Part shown: one piece after another, positions 1 through 50,331 of the stretch | How the letters are laid out: the number at the start of each line of letters is the position of its first letter | Numbering within the stretch: position 1 is the stretch's first letter | Source of the DNA: Piscicola geometra | Lineage: Eukaryota; Annelida; Clitellata; Hirudinida; Piscicolidae | NCBI GenBank assembly: GCA_943735955.1 | Contig: OX030955.1 | Coordinates: 4,713,835 to 4,777,834 of the forward strand | Reading direction: 5' to 3' | DNA: 64,000 bases | Made by a program: the position numbers and the translations under genes | Notes under the pieces: model-generated | Database searches by the model: none | Told to the model about the DNA's origin: nothing | The model's input: only the letters and a program-made list of their open reading frames with translations

Positions 1-3000
1 TTTTTTCTTTTTATTTAATCTTACTCAATCTTTTTGAAAATAGAAAACTTTTATTTTATTGTTTATTGCTTTTTTATTATAAGTTTTATATACAATCTTA
101 TTCTAAGCTTCACTGCACATGCCAAGAAAGGCTGATTTTAAAGGCAATTTGCATTGATTGCTTGTCTGCTTGAAAAGATTTTTGAACTATTTTTCATTAA
201 GGAGATGTTTTTGCCAACATTAAACATATTGTTGTTTTTTGGTTTTTCGGTTTTTATAAATAATATATGTAAAAGACAATCGTGTAATGTTTAAAACACT
301 GGGTCGTTACTCCGAATGTCGTGAGTTCGATTCTTGCTATCACTTAGTAGTTTGCAAGGAAAGTACCGTGAAGGTGCTTGGGGAAAGTGAGAGGCATAAG
401 AGAAAAAATTAAAAGACGAATGTCTACTCATGTTTGAATTTTCGTTGACGTGCTAATAGCACTGAAATATGGCAGAGAAAATTATTATTCATAAAGATAT
501 AAGATATAAATTTTTAACCAATACTATATAAATGTCTTATACAGTATTTGGTAAATTCTACAAATTATTTTTAAACTTCAATTTTGTTCAATTATAAAAA
601 AGTATCTTCATCGGGCTTGTGCAGCTAAGAAGTAAGAAACTTGCGCAACACTACGGAAAAATTTAATGTGATAAATGTTTTGATAATTACACATAGCTTA
701 GAAATTCAAGTAAGAAAACACCTTCAACGCATTTTTTTTCTTTTACATTATTTCTTGGGAGTTCGGGTGTAATCGTAATTTTTTCTTATGACTTCGTGGT
801 TATAGATTTTTCAAAATACTTTCTGAGTTAATTTTCAAAAAAAACATTTTTTCAATCTTTTAATTTTTCAATTTGTTATTTATTTTTTTTAAAACTACCT
901 TTAAAATCAATTGGCTTTAGATGGTTTTTTAATCAGTTCTAAACACAAACCCATTTTTCAACTTATACGATTCTCATTATCATTGATTAAGTGAAACAAC
1001 ATTCTTCAAAAAAAATTTAAATTCAAAATTCAAAATGATAAGATCTTCGTGAATGAAGAAGAATTTATATTAAAACTTTATTAAGATACTTGAAGATTAT
1101 CAAGAGTTAGATTCGTGAAGAAAGAAAAAATAATTTCTCAGAGAATAAATTGTCATAATTGTACAATAAAAATAAATCAAACATTAATATTATTTTTTTT
1201 AAATCAATAGTTTTTAGAAGATCCTACTCTTATCAAACACATTTCAACAGTCAGTCTAATCCCAGTTGTTTCGGGACAAAATGAAATTTAAACATAAGGA
1301 CTAAAACACAATTGTATTGATCAACAAATGCCTGATTTGCCAAATTGGAAAAATCTTTTTGGATAGCGCGTCCTAACAATGGAATCTATTATGGATTAAG
1401 AGATAGTTGAAAATTTTTAAAAAGAGATAGATTACATCATGATGGATTAAAGTGAAATGAGATGATTACGCAAGCGAACGTTCCGCAATGAAATAGCGAC
1501 TATTCTTGCTTGGAATAGACATTTGGTGAGATCATCTTTTAATTATTGTTTTAAACTAAAGTGATATGAGGAGGAACAGGAAATGGCTTTAGTATGTGAA
1601 GAGTTAATTATGTTCATATTAACTCTAATGAGATTGTAATAACCAGATTAAACTAAGGTTTTTTTAAAGATTTAGAATTAAATTATTAATTTTTTTAATC
1701 TAATAGGAAATTAGTTTTATTGGAGTTACATTTGATTAATACAATCCAACTTTTTCCATTTTTCTTGAACATTCGAAAATAAGCTTTTGATTACTGTTGC
1801 CGTAAAACACAGTAATTCTTTTTAGTGTAATTTTGTTATTCATGAATTGATGAAAATTTTGACTCCACTCTTATCAAACTTCTTTCATATAATTTTTTTT
1901 ATCTTTTTATATGCCTAATTAATTCAAGCTCACCCTTTGAAACCGGCTTTTCCTTGACTGCATATTTACTTAAAATCTCTTAACCCTTTTGTTTTAAATA
2001 TCAACATTGAACATTTTTTTTACTAAATTCAATTATCTTATCATAATTATTTGCTATTGTGAAACATATAAAATATAGAGGTAAATGTAGATGAAAATAC
2101 ACGAAAGACTTAAGTTTTTAAATCACTTGAAAAAATTGGGCTGTTGTCTTTTAATAACAGTCTTTTTATTCTAAAATTTTCTAATGTATTTAAAAAATCT
2201 CTACACAGAATTGGATGAGTACTGGTGTTGGTACTGAAGATTTTGCCTCTATGCCCTCTCATATTTTTTTCAACTATGAATAAAACAAGTCTTTCAAAAA
2301 CTTGAAGCAGATTGAACAATTTTTCAAATTGTCTCGTGGCATCTGAAAATTGAAGAAAAGCCTAGATTATCAGACATCTTTATTGATCAATCATGAATTT
2401 GTATATTAATTTTTTAAAGTATAAAAAACTAGATAAATTCAATCATACGCACAGAAGTAGTAACTAAATTTACAAAAACATTAAAATGAATAATTTCAGT
2501 GTTTTTTTACTCGTATTCTTAAAATAAATGCTTCGAAAAAAAAGTCACTTCAGTTCTGAATACTTGATTGTTCTCTGTTAAAATATTTAAAATGTTTAAA
2601 TGTTTTTTTCTTTTTTACTTTATTTGCCATTTAAATAGATGAAAGAAAAATGAGAATTTTTTTTTCCATAAAAATTTAACAATTTTGTTTTTTGAGACAA
2701 ATTTCAATTACAGTATATTATTTTTTAAATAATTGATTTCTATAATTCATGTGCTTGTGTTTTTATATATGTTTTTAATGAAAAAACTTTAGGTTTTTAA
2801 AGCTTAGAACATATAAGAACCACCATAAATCACTCCTCCTTCTTTTCTACCAATTCATCTTGCATCCTCTCGAGCCCATTTTTCAAGCAAAGCCAAATAG
2901 ACGGGAAGACTTTAGTGACTTAATTGCTGAACATAGTATTCTGATGCATGCATGTTCCAATAAAAACAACAAAATACTTCTTTGTTTAATCAATAGAAAA

Positions 3001-3760
3001 GAGTTTTGATTGTTTCATGGACATTTTCGTTAGGTGGTGCTCATCAGTTTTGTTGTCATATCCGATGCACATGAATCAATATTAGAAGCTGCGAGAAGAC
3101 TTGAGTGATTAGTGGCGAGCAACAAATCAATCAATAAATCAAACCAATAAACAGGCACACATGACAGATTTTTTGCCCACTTGGATATCTAACACAGACA
3201 ATTACAATGACAAATTACCATTAATTAGCACGGGGTGAATGGAAGTATTTATTGAAAAAGTCAAAGCTCCGTACTGCGGAGACCCTTTAGATGCTTTGCA
3301 AGTTAATAAAAATTTAAAAAAAAGAGTTTCTCATTTTCTAAGTTTTTAGTTTAAAAGTATCATTGAAAAATAATGTTAAATCAATAATTTTAGAAATCTT
3401 GTTAATCAAAAGTATTATATGAACGCATATAATGTGGTATTTAATGCTCAAGTTAAATATCTTGAAATTGAGTAATTCAAAAAATATATATTTTTCAAAC
3501 AATTACAATAACCACTTTTACATGGATAACAGTAATTTATTTTCAAAAAAAAACAATAAAAACAATAACTTCAGTAAAACCCACAATAACACCCCAACAG
3601 ATATAATAAACTTCAATTAATACAACAAAAAAAAGTTTAAAAAAGACAATAAAAACCATTGAATGTAATGTTGGGAAAAAACGGTTTGGTCTGATGCTTG
3701 CTTATAAAATAATTAATTTTCAAATAAATAGTTAAATATAATAACATGAATCATTAAGAT
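1..3760. other. Intergenic DNA downstream of the receptor gene
   Basis: This is AT-rich sequence with no open frame that reads like a protein. It holds one SINE-like repeat near 283-425 and, near 3116-3150, a short run of CAATCAAT-type repeats like those at the ends of L2/CR1-type retrotransposons. Short open frames at 2110-2319 and 3432-3620 have low-complexity, AT-driven composition and are not supported as genes. Nothing else was recognised. Confidence 0.6.
283..425 (+). repeat. tRNA-derived SINE-like repeat
   Basis: A stretch of more balanced composition carries a Pol III B-box-like motif, GAGTTCGATTC, at about 323-333. About 40 bases before it is GTTTAAAACACTGGGTCG, a possible decayed A-box region. 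It is followed by an unrelated body (GAAAGTACCGTGAAGGTGC) and an A-rich end. This layout fits a tRNA-derived SINE. It does not fold into a convincing tRNA, so it is called a repeat and not a tRNA gene. Confidence 0.45.
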
Positions 3761-3766
3761 ATAATT

Positions 3767-3772
3767 TTTATT
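3767..3772 (-). promoter_or_regulatory. Candidate polyadenylation signal of the receptor gene
   Basis: AATAAA on the minus strand lies about 155 bases past the stop codon of the receptor tail exon. It is a reasonably placed canonical signal, but the region is so AT-rich that chance matches are common. Confidence 0.4.
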
Positions 3773-3924
3773 CAATTTGGAGAATTAAGTTAATTGAGAA
3801 AAGAATAGAGTTTATAAATTTAAATAACGCTGTTTCAAAGTAGCAAGATTTTTTTTATAAGAAAAAAAATTCAATAAAGTTTCTTAATGAGCAGGCTATA
3901 TGTTTTTTCAGCAATTTTTCACCG

Positions 3925-41433
<37,509 letters not shown>

Positions 41434-41514
41434 CAGGTGTGTGCTGAGATGCTGATGGAGAAAATTTGATTGTTGAAGGCAAAATTGAGTGAAAAGTTTT
41501 TGAAAATGACGAAA

Positions 41515-41523
41515 TATATATAT
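41515..41523 (-). promoter_or_regulatory. Possible TATA element of the receptor gene
   Basis: TATATATAT on the minus strand lies about 80-90 bases upstream of the receptor ATG, which is a usable distance for a short 5' leader. The surrounding sequence is AT-rich, so the call is weak. Confidence 0.25.
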
Positions 41524-44500
41524 TTATTGATTTAAATTTTGTCTTTATTGGGTGTATTCAATGTTTACATAACAATTATTATTTTTACCTCTTTTAAAAA
41601 TTTATAAATCTTTTTTTAATACTTAATTAATTTAACTTTCGCAAAAATATTAAAAATCTTTATAAAAATGTTTATTGTTTGAAACTAGAAAAAAGAAATT
41701 GATAATAAAATTCAATACAATATATTTTTTTAATAGTCACTTGATTTTTTCCTTTGTTGAATCAAATATAAATGTGCTTAAGTATTTTTTTTCAGTCACC
41801 TTGATATAAAACCTTGTTCCCTGTTTTTTCATTCAACAGTAGTCGTTCATTCTTATTTAGGAATATTTAAATTGTAAGAGGAAAATGGTTGTACTCGGAG
41901 CTTGTGTTAATGGCATTTTGTGAAAAAATTTTCAGGTGTGTTAATAGCCATAATGTGAATTCATTACGGTACTATATTGTAACCATTATAATCGGATTTG
42001 TGAGTGTGTGTTTCAAGAATAAAATGACTTTTTTCCCCATAAAAAACTAATTTTATTTTATCATTTTATTTCAATAACTATTAAAATTTATTTCCAATTG
42101 TGAAGGTAGTTATTATTTCCTGTATATAACTTTAGAAACAAATTCTTTAAAATCAAAATATTATGCTTTTTATGTGAGCCTTTCGAACTGATAAACTCTA
42201 CTAGATTTAATATACGTTTTTCCCAAACTCATTTATGAATAATAGGCTTCATATTTCTTTGAAGTCATATTCCTAATGCTCATAATTGTTTATTTTATTT
42301 ATTATTGTTTTCAAATAGTTTTCAAGATTTCTTTTAAGATAATTTATTAGTTCATATTTTAAAGATTTTTATTCAGATTCGGCTTAGCTCTGGACCAAAT
42401 TAAACCGTTATTTTCTTTGAGCAAAAATATAAATAACTCATACTTTTAATTTGTGATAAATATTTTAATATCAACTAAGTATTTCAATATATCTGAAATC
42501 AACTAAAGATACAAATTGTGTTTAGTTTTATTTTCGAAAACTAATTTTTTTGTTGACTCGTATGAAAACTCATTAACAGTTCAATGAACTTTGCTAAAGC
42601 ATTAAGGACCGAAGACAAGCCGCGCGGCAAAAGACGTTCTTAACGAACTTTTTTTGGCTTTTCTAATGTTATAAAAATAATTTAACGATGTTTCATTAAG
42701 TTTCTTATTAAAAATACTTTTTAATCTAATTTTCTTGAAATGTTTAGCAATCCTCTTTGAATAAAAGGGTTTTTGGTAAAAACATAGAAAACCTAATTAT
42801 CATAATAAATGTAATTAGTTTAATGAATTTACACGACATTATTTTTATTTCAGGTATTTATACCTTTCTTAGATACACCTTCACAAAAGTTTTTGCAAAG
42901 TGACGTCATTTCATTATTTTTTAGTTTATTTGATGAAACCGTTTTTTAAACACAAAATGAAAGGTTAATAAACCATATATGGAAAATGAAATTGAGTTTA
43001 AAAGAACTCTTAGTTATTGTGTGCTAGGATGGCACAATTTCGAAGGATTTTATTTGAAGATTGGATTCAAGTATTTTTTCAAGACTTTAATATAAATACT
43101 TTTTTTTAATTCTTTGAAAAGTATTTATTGATATTTGGCGTAGCAAAAAATCAAAATATTTGTTGTGAGAATCTGATTTTAAAAGATATACATTGGTTTT
43201 ATCAAACATGATCGGATTTAACTAAATTTGATTTTTTACGTTTTGAAATAAATTAGTTTGAAAGAATTTCAATTTAGTTCTAGAAAAACTCATTTAAGTT
43301 TTTACATAATTATCTCAAAGTTTTTGTTTTATTTTAAACTTGATTTTTTAAGTTGAAAACTGTGACTCAATTCGCCAAAATAAGGCGGTTTTTATTAGAT
43401 TAAAGTGCTAGGTAAACTTGTATTTTTTAAAAATTTATTTGACACCTAAATCTAAGTGCATACTGAAGCTCTCGGTACTTTGAGACGCTTAGGAAAGCTT
43501 GTGGCTATAAGTTCTTTTTAATGGTCAACCTGTGGAAGCTCCTAAACATGCAAGCACAATGCATCAGCAGAATGGAGGATGATTGTGTTCTCCAATGTGC
43601 ACTCAGCTCATCAGCTGGAAACATTTTAACCGTTTTTAATGCATAAAAAGTGTCTTAGAAGTTTCTAAAAAATCTTTTTGGTATTTCAGAAGTTTCATTT
43701 ATTTTTTTCAGTATGAGTTTTTTTATGAAACTTTTATGAAAGTTTAAGTGTTTCTAGACACATGCTTATACTAGGAAACTTCATCAGAAAAAACTTGCAC
43801 ATTTTATATGCATTTAATATTTTAAAACCTTTAATTTTAAGATAGATTTTCAAATCAAAATGTCTAAATTGACATTTGAGTGGGGCATTCAAAGCTAATA
43901 ACTAATAAATAAATTAAAACTAAAATTTATCTTATTTTTTATTTAGTTTTTACACAATTTAAACTAAGTTTTTCATCATTTCTATTACTTTAAAAAAATG
44001 TTAGATCTTTTTATTTATTTAGTTTCAATCTTTCAATAACTCTGAATAATGTGGAATCTTTTGGGATTATTTATTTGTAGGCTGATCTTTTGACTGCAAA
44101 ACTCTAGTTTATTTACATGAAATGTTAAATATGAATACAACCTAGATTTTAATCGATTTTGTTCTCGAACATTTCCCTTTGATCTTGTTCAAGTACTTAA
44201 AACTAAATTAAAACTTCGAATAGGTTCATCAGTTCAGCCTTGTAAAAGTGTTTTGTATTACCAAACTGGGTATTTCATAGCTTTGGAAATTTAAAAGGCG
44301 CGAATCCTCTAGACACTCTTTGAAGCTGTCTCTAATTCAATGTTGAATAAGATGGCATTTGGAACATAAAAGAAATCATAAACTTTATAATGCATAAGTG
44401 TCTTTTTGTATTTATTTAAGTATTGTTTTGAAAATTGCTTCAATTTTTGTATATTATAAATAATTAAAATACTGTAAATTAAATCATTTGAATTATTCAA

Positions 44501-45385
44501 TAATCCCAAAGATAATATTCAAAAGTTAGAGTCTTAAATCTATGGAATTTAAATATAGGATAAATAACTTCGTTCACAAATAAAATCAGAGATAAAATTT
44601 TGAATCATAGAAATTAATTGTACAGTTTTTTCAAAGTTTCAAATTTTTTTGAATTCTTAGTTGAGTTCTAAAAATATATTCTGTATACTTCGTTAGTTTG
44701 GTGAACTTATTTTTCCGTCACTTTTTTGACCTTTGTTTCCTATTATTTTCATATAAATTAATTGTCTTCTTTAACTTTTCATCAAGACTTATCAGTTATA
44801 AACTTAATAAAGGTATTTTTTCTTGTCAATTAAACATTTTCGTATCTTGTTAGAGATAATCAAAAAAATAATAAAATATTGTTTTTCAGCGTGGATGAAA
44901 CCCCCTTATAAAATCCCAAATTAATGAATTAATCTTTAAAAGACCGAATGAAAAATTCCATTTCAACAAATAAAACAGGTCTTACAATTTTTAAAGATTA
45001 ACTTTCTTGTTTGAAAAAATAATATACGAAAGATCTTAATGCTCTTGCATTTATGCATCATACATAAGGAGAATTGTTTATGCCAAAGGGTGTTCATTGA
45101 AAATGCCAAAAACGATCATGTGATAATCGAATATTGTGAGATATTTAAATTAGTATTTAGAAATTTCTCGTGTGCGTATGCATAAACTAGCAATAAAATT
45201 AATTTTAACTAATTTAATAAATATCTAATACGATTTAAGAAATTATAAATGAAATAAACGTGATTTTTTTTACTAACCCTTTATATTCCTTTATTCATTT
45301 TTTTGTTGTATTAATCTCGGAAACATTTTATAAGTAATTAAATAAAATAATTACGATACTTTTTAAAAAGTTTAAAATAGGTTTA

Positions 45386-45477
45386 TTTCATTTGATTTCC
45401 AACCATTATTTAATTTGATTTCCAACCATTATTTCATTTGATTTCCAACCATTTTTTCATTTGATTTCCAACTATAA
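45386..45477. repeat. 23-bp tandem repeat, four copies
   Basis: Four head-to-tail copies of TTTCATTTGATTTCCAACC plus ATTA. The second has TTTAATTTG and the last is diverged after CAACTA. A small, fairly homogeneous minisatellite. Confidence 0.9.
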
Positions 45478-46319
45478 TTTTCTTAAAAATTTAGTTTAGC
45501 AATTTTTTTTCTTCATTCATTTTTATATATTTAAATTGTGTTTACAAAGTTAGCATTATGTCCTGAAAGGTCATTTTCTTTTTTCTTGTACAAACTCAAT
45601 TACCTTTGTTGAAAAATGTATAAAAACATAAGTATTTATTTCTTATTCGCGTGTTTATATTACGAAGAAAAGTTGTAAAACCTTTTATTAGCATATATCC
45701 AACTATTATATTCTTCAAACAATGAAATAATAGTGATACATTATCACAAGAAAATTTTCTCCTCTATAAGCTAATCGACTATATTCTTTTATCTTCTGTT
45801 TAATTATCAAAAAGACTTTAATATATATGTATAGTAGGCACATTCCTTGTAGCATCTAAACTTTTCTGTGTTACTTTCATGATAATATTCTGTCCAATTT
45901 GAGAAGGCTTTGCGTTTGGAGACGGCACAAAACTTTATAAATATATATATTTAAATTCTTACTTTATGATCATATCCAAAAACTGCAACTTATATTCTAA
46001 GGCAAATTTGGGCTTGGAATTAGGGTTAAAAAATTTTTTATATGTAATATTTGATTATATGCGCAGTCTCATTCTCAGTCTCAAAAGGGTCTAAGAAAAC
46101 CGAATAAAAATATAATCAATTTCAGAGTTTCAAACAATCCTAATTTTAAACTTTCACATATCTAGTATTTCATTTTTCTTGACCTGTTCTCGAATAAGTA
46201 AAAAGCACATAAAAGGGTTTATTATTGCTATAATAATTATAACAATTTTAATAAGTATTGATATATTGAAAATTTCGTATTTTCAAATTTTTACTATATA
46301 AAAATATATAATTGATTTT

Positions 46320-46459
46320 GTAATTTCAAAAGCTCAATTTGCTCTTGGCGGTGTTCATCACTTCTCCAATATCTTATTACTAAAAAGGTGTGTTGGAATC
46401 GAACCCACGACCTGTGGCTATAAGCCAGAAGTTTTTAAACACTCAGCCACTCGTTCACC
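46320..46459 (-). repeat. tRNA-derived SINE with good A and B boxes
   Basis: Read on the minus strand from 46459, GGTGAACGAGTGGCTGAGTG contains an A-box (GTGGCTGAGTG). GTGGGTTCGATTCC is a perfect B-box match, about 30 bases further on. ACACACC and a non-tRNA body to about 46320 follow. The acceptor-stem halves pair for only four bases and there is no proper anticodon arm, so a functional tRNA is unlikely. The head is shared with 12600-12725. Confidence 0.6.
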
Positions 46460-47689
46460 AAATATTTTTTAATAATCTATGTATGTTAAAATATATTGTT
46501 TATCTTTGAAGATATAGAACTCTTTGTTTCTTTAAAGTCTCCGGTCATCTTTCCGACTATCTAAACCAGTATTTTTGAAAGTCGTGGTCCACGATGGTGC
46601 AGCAGCCAAAAGTGACAACCTGTTCATTGCTTTATTCCCCAAGAGATTCGATTATTTTGTTTTTTAAAATCAGATGGCCTTTTCGGTTAATTTCTTAATT
46701 CTAAATTTAAATTATTCGAACACCTGCTCTATTGGACTTTTTTTAGCTTCTACATTATCTGCTTTGTGGTATATCTTTTACATATTTTTAGTTTTATTTA
46801 TTTTCAGTCTTTCATTGCAAACTGTTCCGTCTTAGGGATGAAATTTGTGCAATTGATAAAAATATTTTGAAAGGATCATTAACATAGGAAAAAATAGGAA
46901 AAAATATATGATATATGCATACTTTTCCAAAGCAATTGGGAGTAAAAGAAACATTTTAAAGAAAAAAAATAAAATTGATGACTATTACAATAAGAATAAT
47001 TGTAAAACTCTCAAATTTACATAGAGACTTCTTGGATGAAAGCTATGCGAGAAAAAAGTGGGTAAAAAATCCATTCATTGTTCATGAAGACAATCAACTT
47101 TAAACAACATTTTAAACAACACTATTATTTAAACAATAAACTCGTTGAAATAGCAAATAATAATGGTTTTAAATCAATTTTTAAAACAATTACATCAGTA
47201 TGCGCATTATTTTCAAATTTTTGTCCTAAATATCCTGAACAAACGAAATTTGCACTCACGTCTTTGACTTTTTCTGCTTCAACCCATAGATTTGAACTAC
47301 GGTTTCTTCAATGACACTGATATAATCATGAATCGTTTGAATATTCAAGTTATTTTCGCTTTAACTGACATCAAGCCTTGTATTAATGTGTTTTTTGGTC
47401 ATTCCAAACGTGCGTATCGTCTCATTGAATAGCACCATTAACAACATTACTTTAATATTTTAGAAGAAAAAAGTTTTCAGATTTCTTAAGATTTTTGTTA
47501 AATAACTTTTTCAATAGCTTTGTATAAATTCACAAGAAAAAAATTTGAACAATTTATGTTTAATAAATTCGTTTAAAAATTTGAAAACGAACAATTAAGA
47601 TATTTTTGTCTGAAATAATACTTTAAAAGATTTTTGTAATAATTCTTTTAAAATAAAACTATTATATTTTTTCAAATAACACTATAAAT

Positions 47690-48010
47690 AATTTTTTTAT
47701 AATAGTTTAATACATTTTTTTGTAATACTTGAATACATTTTTTTTAATACTTGAATAATTTGTTTTAATACTTGAATAATTTGTTTAAATAATATTTGAA
47801 TAATTTGTTTATATAATATTTTAATAATTTGTTTATATAATATTTTAATAATTTTTTTAAATAATATTTGAATACATTTCAAATTAATATTTGAATACAT
47901 TTCAAATTAATATTTGAATACATTTTAAAATTAATATTTGAATACATTTAAAAATTAAGATTTGAATACATTTTGAAATATTACTTTAATACATATTTTG
48001 ATTACATTTT
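47690..48010. repeat. Degenerate AT-rich tandem array (about 23-31 bp units)
   Basis: Repeats of the type AATACTTGAATAATTTGTTT grade into AATATTTGAATACATTTCAA with varying spacers. The core TTGAATA-C/A-ATTT recurs more than ten times. Higher divergence than the other arrays implies greater age. The minus-strand 67-codon frame is the translation of the array. Confidence 0.8.
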
Positions 48011-48084
48011 CTATCTTGGCAGTCGCTTTAATCAGCTTATAATTTTTTCGAGTTAACAGTCCCAAATAATTTTAATTTTAAATA

Positions 48085-48298
48085 ATTAATAATTAATTTT
48101 TGACTTTTGGTCATTTTTCCAACGTTTGATGAGCTGCAATAACAAAGGTAAACCAGCCACAAAAACAACAGTTTCAGTCTTGGCATGGGTTTCTTCTGCA
48201 CCTCCGGTCGCACTCCCAACACCAATGCCAATAGGATTCAGAACGATGGTTAGTATGCTTTTGTATGAATGATATGTTAATGAAAATGCTTTAGTAGG
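48085..48298 (-). pseudogene. Coding-like fragment of about 71 codons, possibly a transporter relic
   Basis: An open minus-strand frame without a start codon reads PTKAFSLTYHSYKSILTIVL, then NPIGIGVGSATGG, then AKTETVVFVAGLPLLLQLIK. The spacing of PTK, then NPIGIG-x-GS, recalls the APTK ... NPIGIGLGS region of FLVCR-like (SLC49) major facilitator transporters. The similarity is from memory and short. The usual hydrophobic helices on each side are not evident. It may be a decayed exon or retrocopy. Confidence 0.3.
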
Positions 48299-48386
48299 AA
48301 AACATTGATTTTTGTTTAAGTTTATATTTATTTTCTAAAGGGGATTTATTTAGCAAACTTTTTGTAAAGCAATTTTAAATTTTGAA

Positions 48387-48414
48387 GCGCTAAATAAAGA
48401 CGATTGATTGATGG
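48387..48414 (+). repeat. 3' tail of an L2-type LINE or SINE
   Basis: GCGCTAAATAAAGACGATTG followed by ATTGATGG matches the usual 3' terminus of L2/CR1-group elements (GCGCTATATAAA then (GATT)n), as also seen at 38371-38420. Only the last few dozen bases are recognisable. Confidence 0.5.
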
Positions 48415-49983
48415 AATGGTTGATAGCATCTGGCACTTATTCTATGGTGAATCAGAATTACCAGTCATGCACGCGCAACCTCTAGAAACCTTAACGTTTA
48501 TATCTTTATTTTAACATAAATTTAACAATAGTTATAAAACATTTGATTATAAATCATTATTCATACATTTTTTCTAGGTTTTTTTAAAGTTAATTAGTTT
48601 ATTAAATTTTTTTTATTAAATGCCTCAGTCTTCATTTGGGCAACATCCGATTAAATTAGAGGCATGAAGGATGGATTAGCAACGCTTGAGTGCATTACAA
48701 TGCCTTTCTCGAAAAAAAACTATCGAAAAGTAATAAGTCAGCCTTCATTCACCATTATGCTTTTATTAATTTTATAATATTAAAAAAACTAAGATTATTT
48801 CATGTTATCTATTTTATATCTACTATAAGTCTAAATCTACGGACGATGGATTGCTTTAGCGATAAAACGTTTGCCCGTCATCCAACTGTCGTTGGCTTGG
48901 TTTCTACTGTCGTTCCGTGCAATGAATCAGCGTTCACAACACGCCCTCTATCAAAAAATTCGAAAAATAAAAAATTGAGTTGCTCATGATCCAACTAGCT
49001 GACCAAACTCCAGTAGAGAATCCTGGTTACGAGTTTGCCCAAGAATGAAAAAATAATTTAAAATGAAAATACGAAAAAAATACGTTAAAATAAAATACGA
49101 AAAAAATTGTATAAAAAATGTGTTATTGTTCACAGGTACTGGTTTCACTTGAATAGTTTTAAATAGCCTAGTTTTTCCTTCTTTGGGTCATGAAGCCACG
49201 TATCCCGTGTCAATTGACAGTGTCATGAAACTGTGGTGCCCATGTCACCGACCCTTTATAGTATGCGCTAAGACAAGATTGAGTACATGATTCATAACGG
49301 GATATGAGGTACTTCACGTAATGTTGAAGGCGCTCATGCGTTCGACGTAGTAACAATTAACGCAAAGGATTAATTTAACACCTACTTTCATTTTTTTATT
49401 GATATGAAAAATGTAATCTATTTTTTCAATATTATGAATCATAATTTTTTTTTAAAAATTTAACTTTTCAATTTCAAGATTCTAAAAAGAAGCTTATTTT
49501 TGTTAATTAAAACGTTGTAATTGTTTTTTTTTATTTTAATAATTTTTTTAATCTAAATTTTGTTGTTTTTTAAAAAAGTATTTTTTTGATATACTTTATA
49601 TAGTACAAAATAATAAACCACGAATATCATAAATATTATAAATTTACGTGGAGTAAACTTGAATGAGCTTCAAGACCACCTTGTTTTATTTATGAATTTA
49701 AATTTAGTTTTTCCACATTCTTTTTTATTGGAATTTTAAATAAAATATTTAATATTCAATTGATGATTAACTATTCTCATTATTAAGTTATATCGATTCA
49801 CACCTGAAGAATTTTCAGTGAAAGTATTATACAAATCATTTACACTGCGTGCATTAGGACATCACCCTTAGACCCTTTTTCTCACCAAGTTTTAAGACAA
49901 TGTAGCTCAATATTGTCAAAAGACATCTAACAACTTATCAACTTATCTTTATTCCCATCAATTTTTAAACTAATTCCAATTAC

Positions 49984-50331
49984 ACCAATATTTAAAAAAC
50001 CCCAATCTTTACAAAACCAGTTCACTATCTCAAAAATAATAGAAAGCTGCATTCAAAAATTACAACTTCACATTTCATTCAATCCAAACTACCTCTACTA
50101 TCAATCAGCTTACCGACCTTACCACTCCACAGAAACATTACTGCATCTAACCGACCACATATTCAATGGATGTGACTCAAAATAAATTACACTACTTGCA
50201 TCACTTAACCTATCAGCAGCCTTTGACACCATCAACTATTCTATCCTCATCGACAAAGTAAATAAAGAATTTGGAGTCGATAGAGTTTCTCTAAAGTGGC
50301 TGTCATTATGTAATAAGTATAAAAGTAATAA
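49984..50331 (+). mobile_element. Decayed non-LTR reverse transcriptase fragment
   Basis: The plus strand reads PIFKKPQSLQ, TISKIIESCIQKLQLH, YQSAYRPYHSTETLLHLTDH, a stop, then ITLLASLNLSAAFDTINYSI and DRVSLKWLSL. These are the first conserved blocks of L2/CR1-type reverse transcriptase, up to LDLSAAFDT-I/V-x-H. The palm catalytic motif is absent. A GC-rich bit at 50360-50405 (GCGGAGAGAGCGC, GACGCTATACAAA) resembles the 3' end of such elements, so an internal deletion joins the two. Confidence 0.8.

Noticed and set aside
46387..46459. Functional tRNA gene on the minus strand
   Set aside because: A and B boxes are good, but the acceptor stem pairs over only about four bases and no proper anticodon arm forms; it is better explained as a SINE head.
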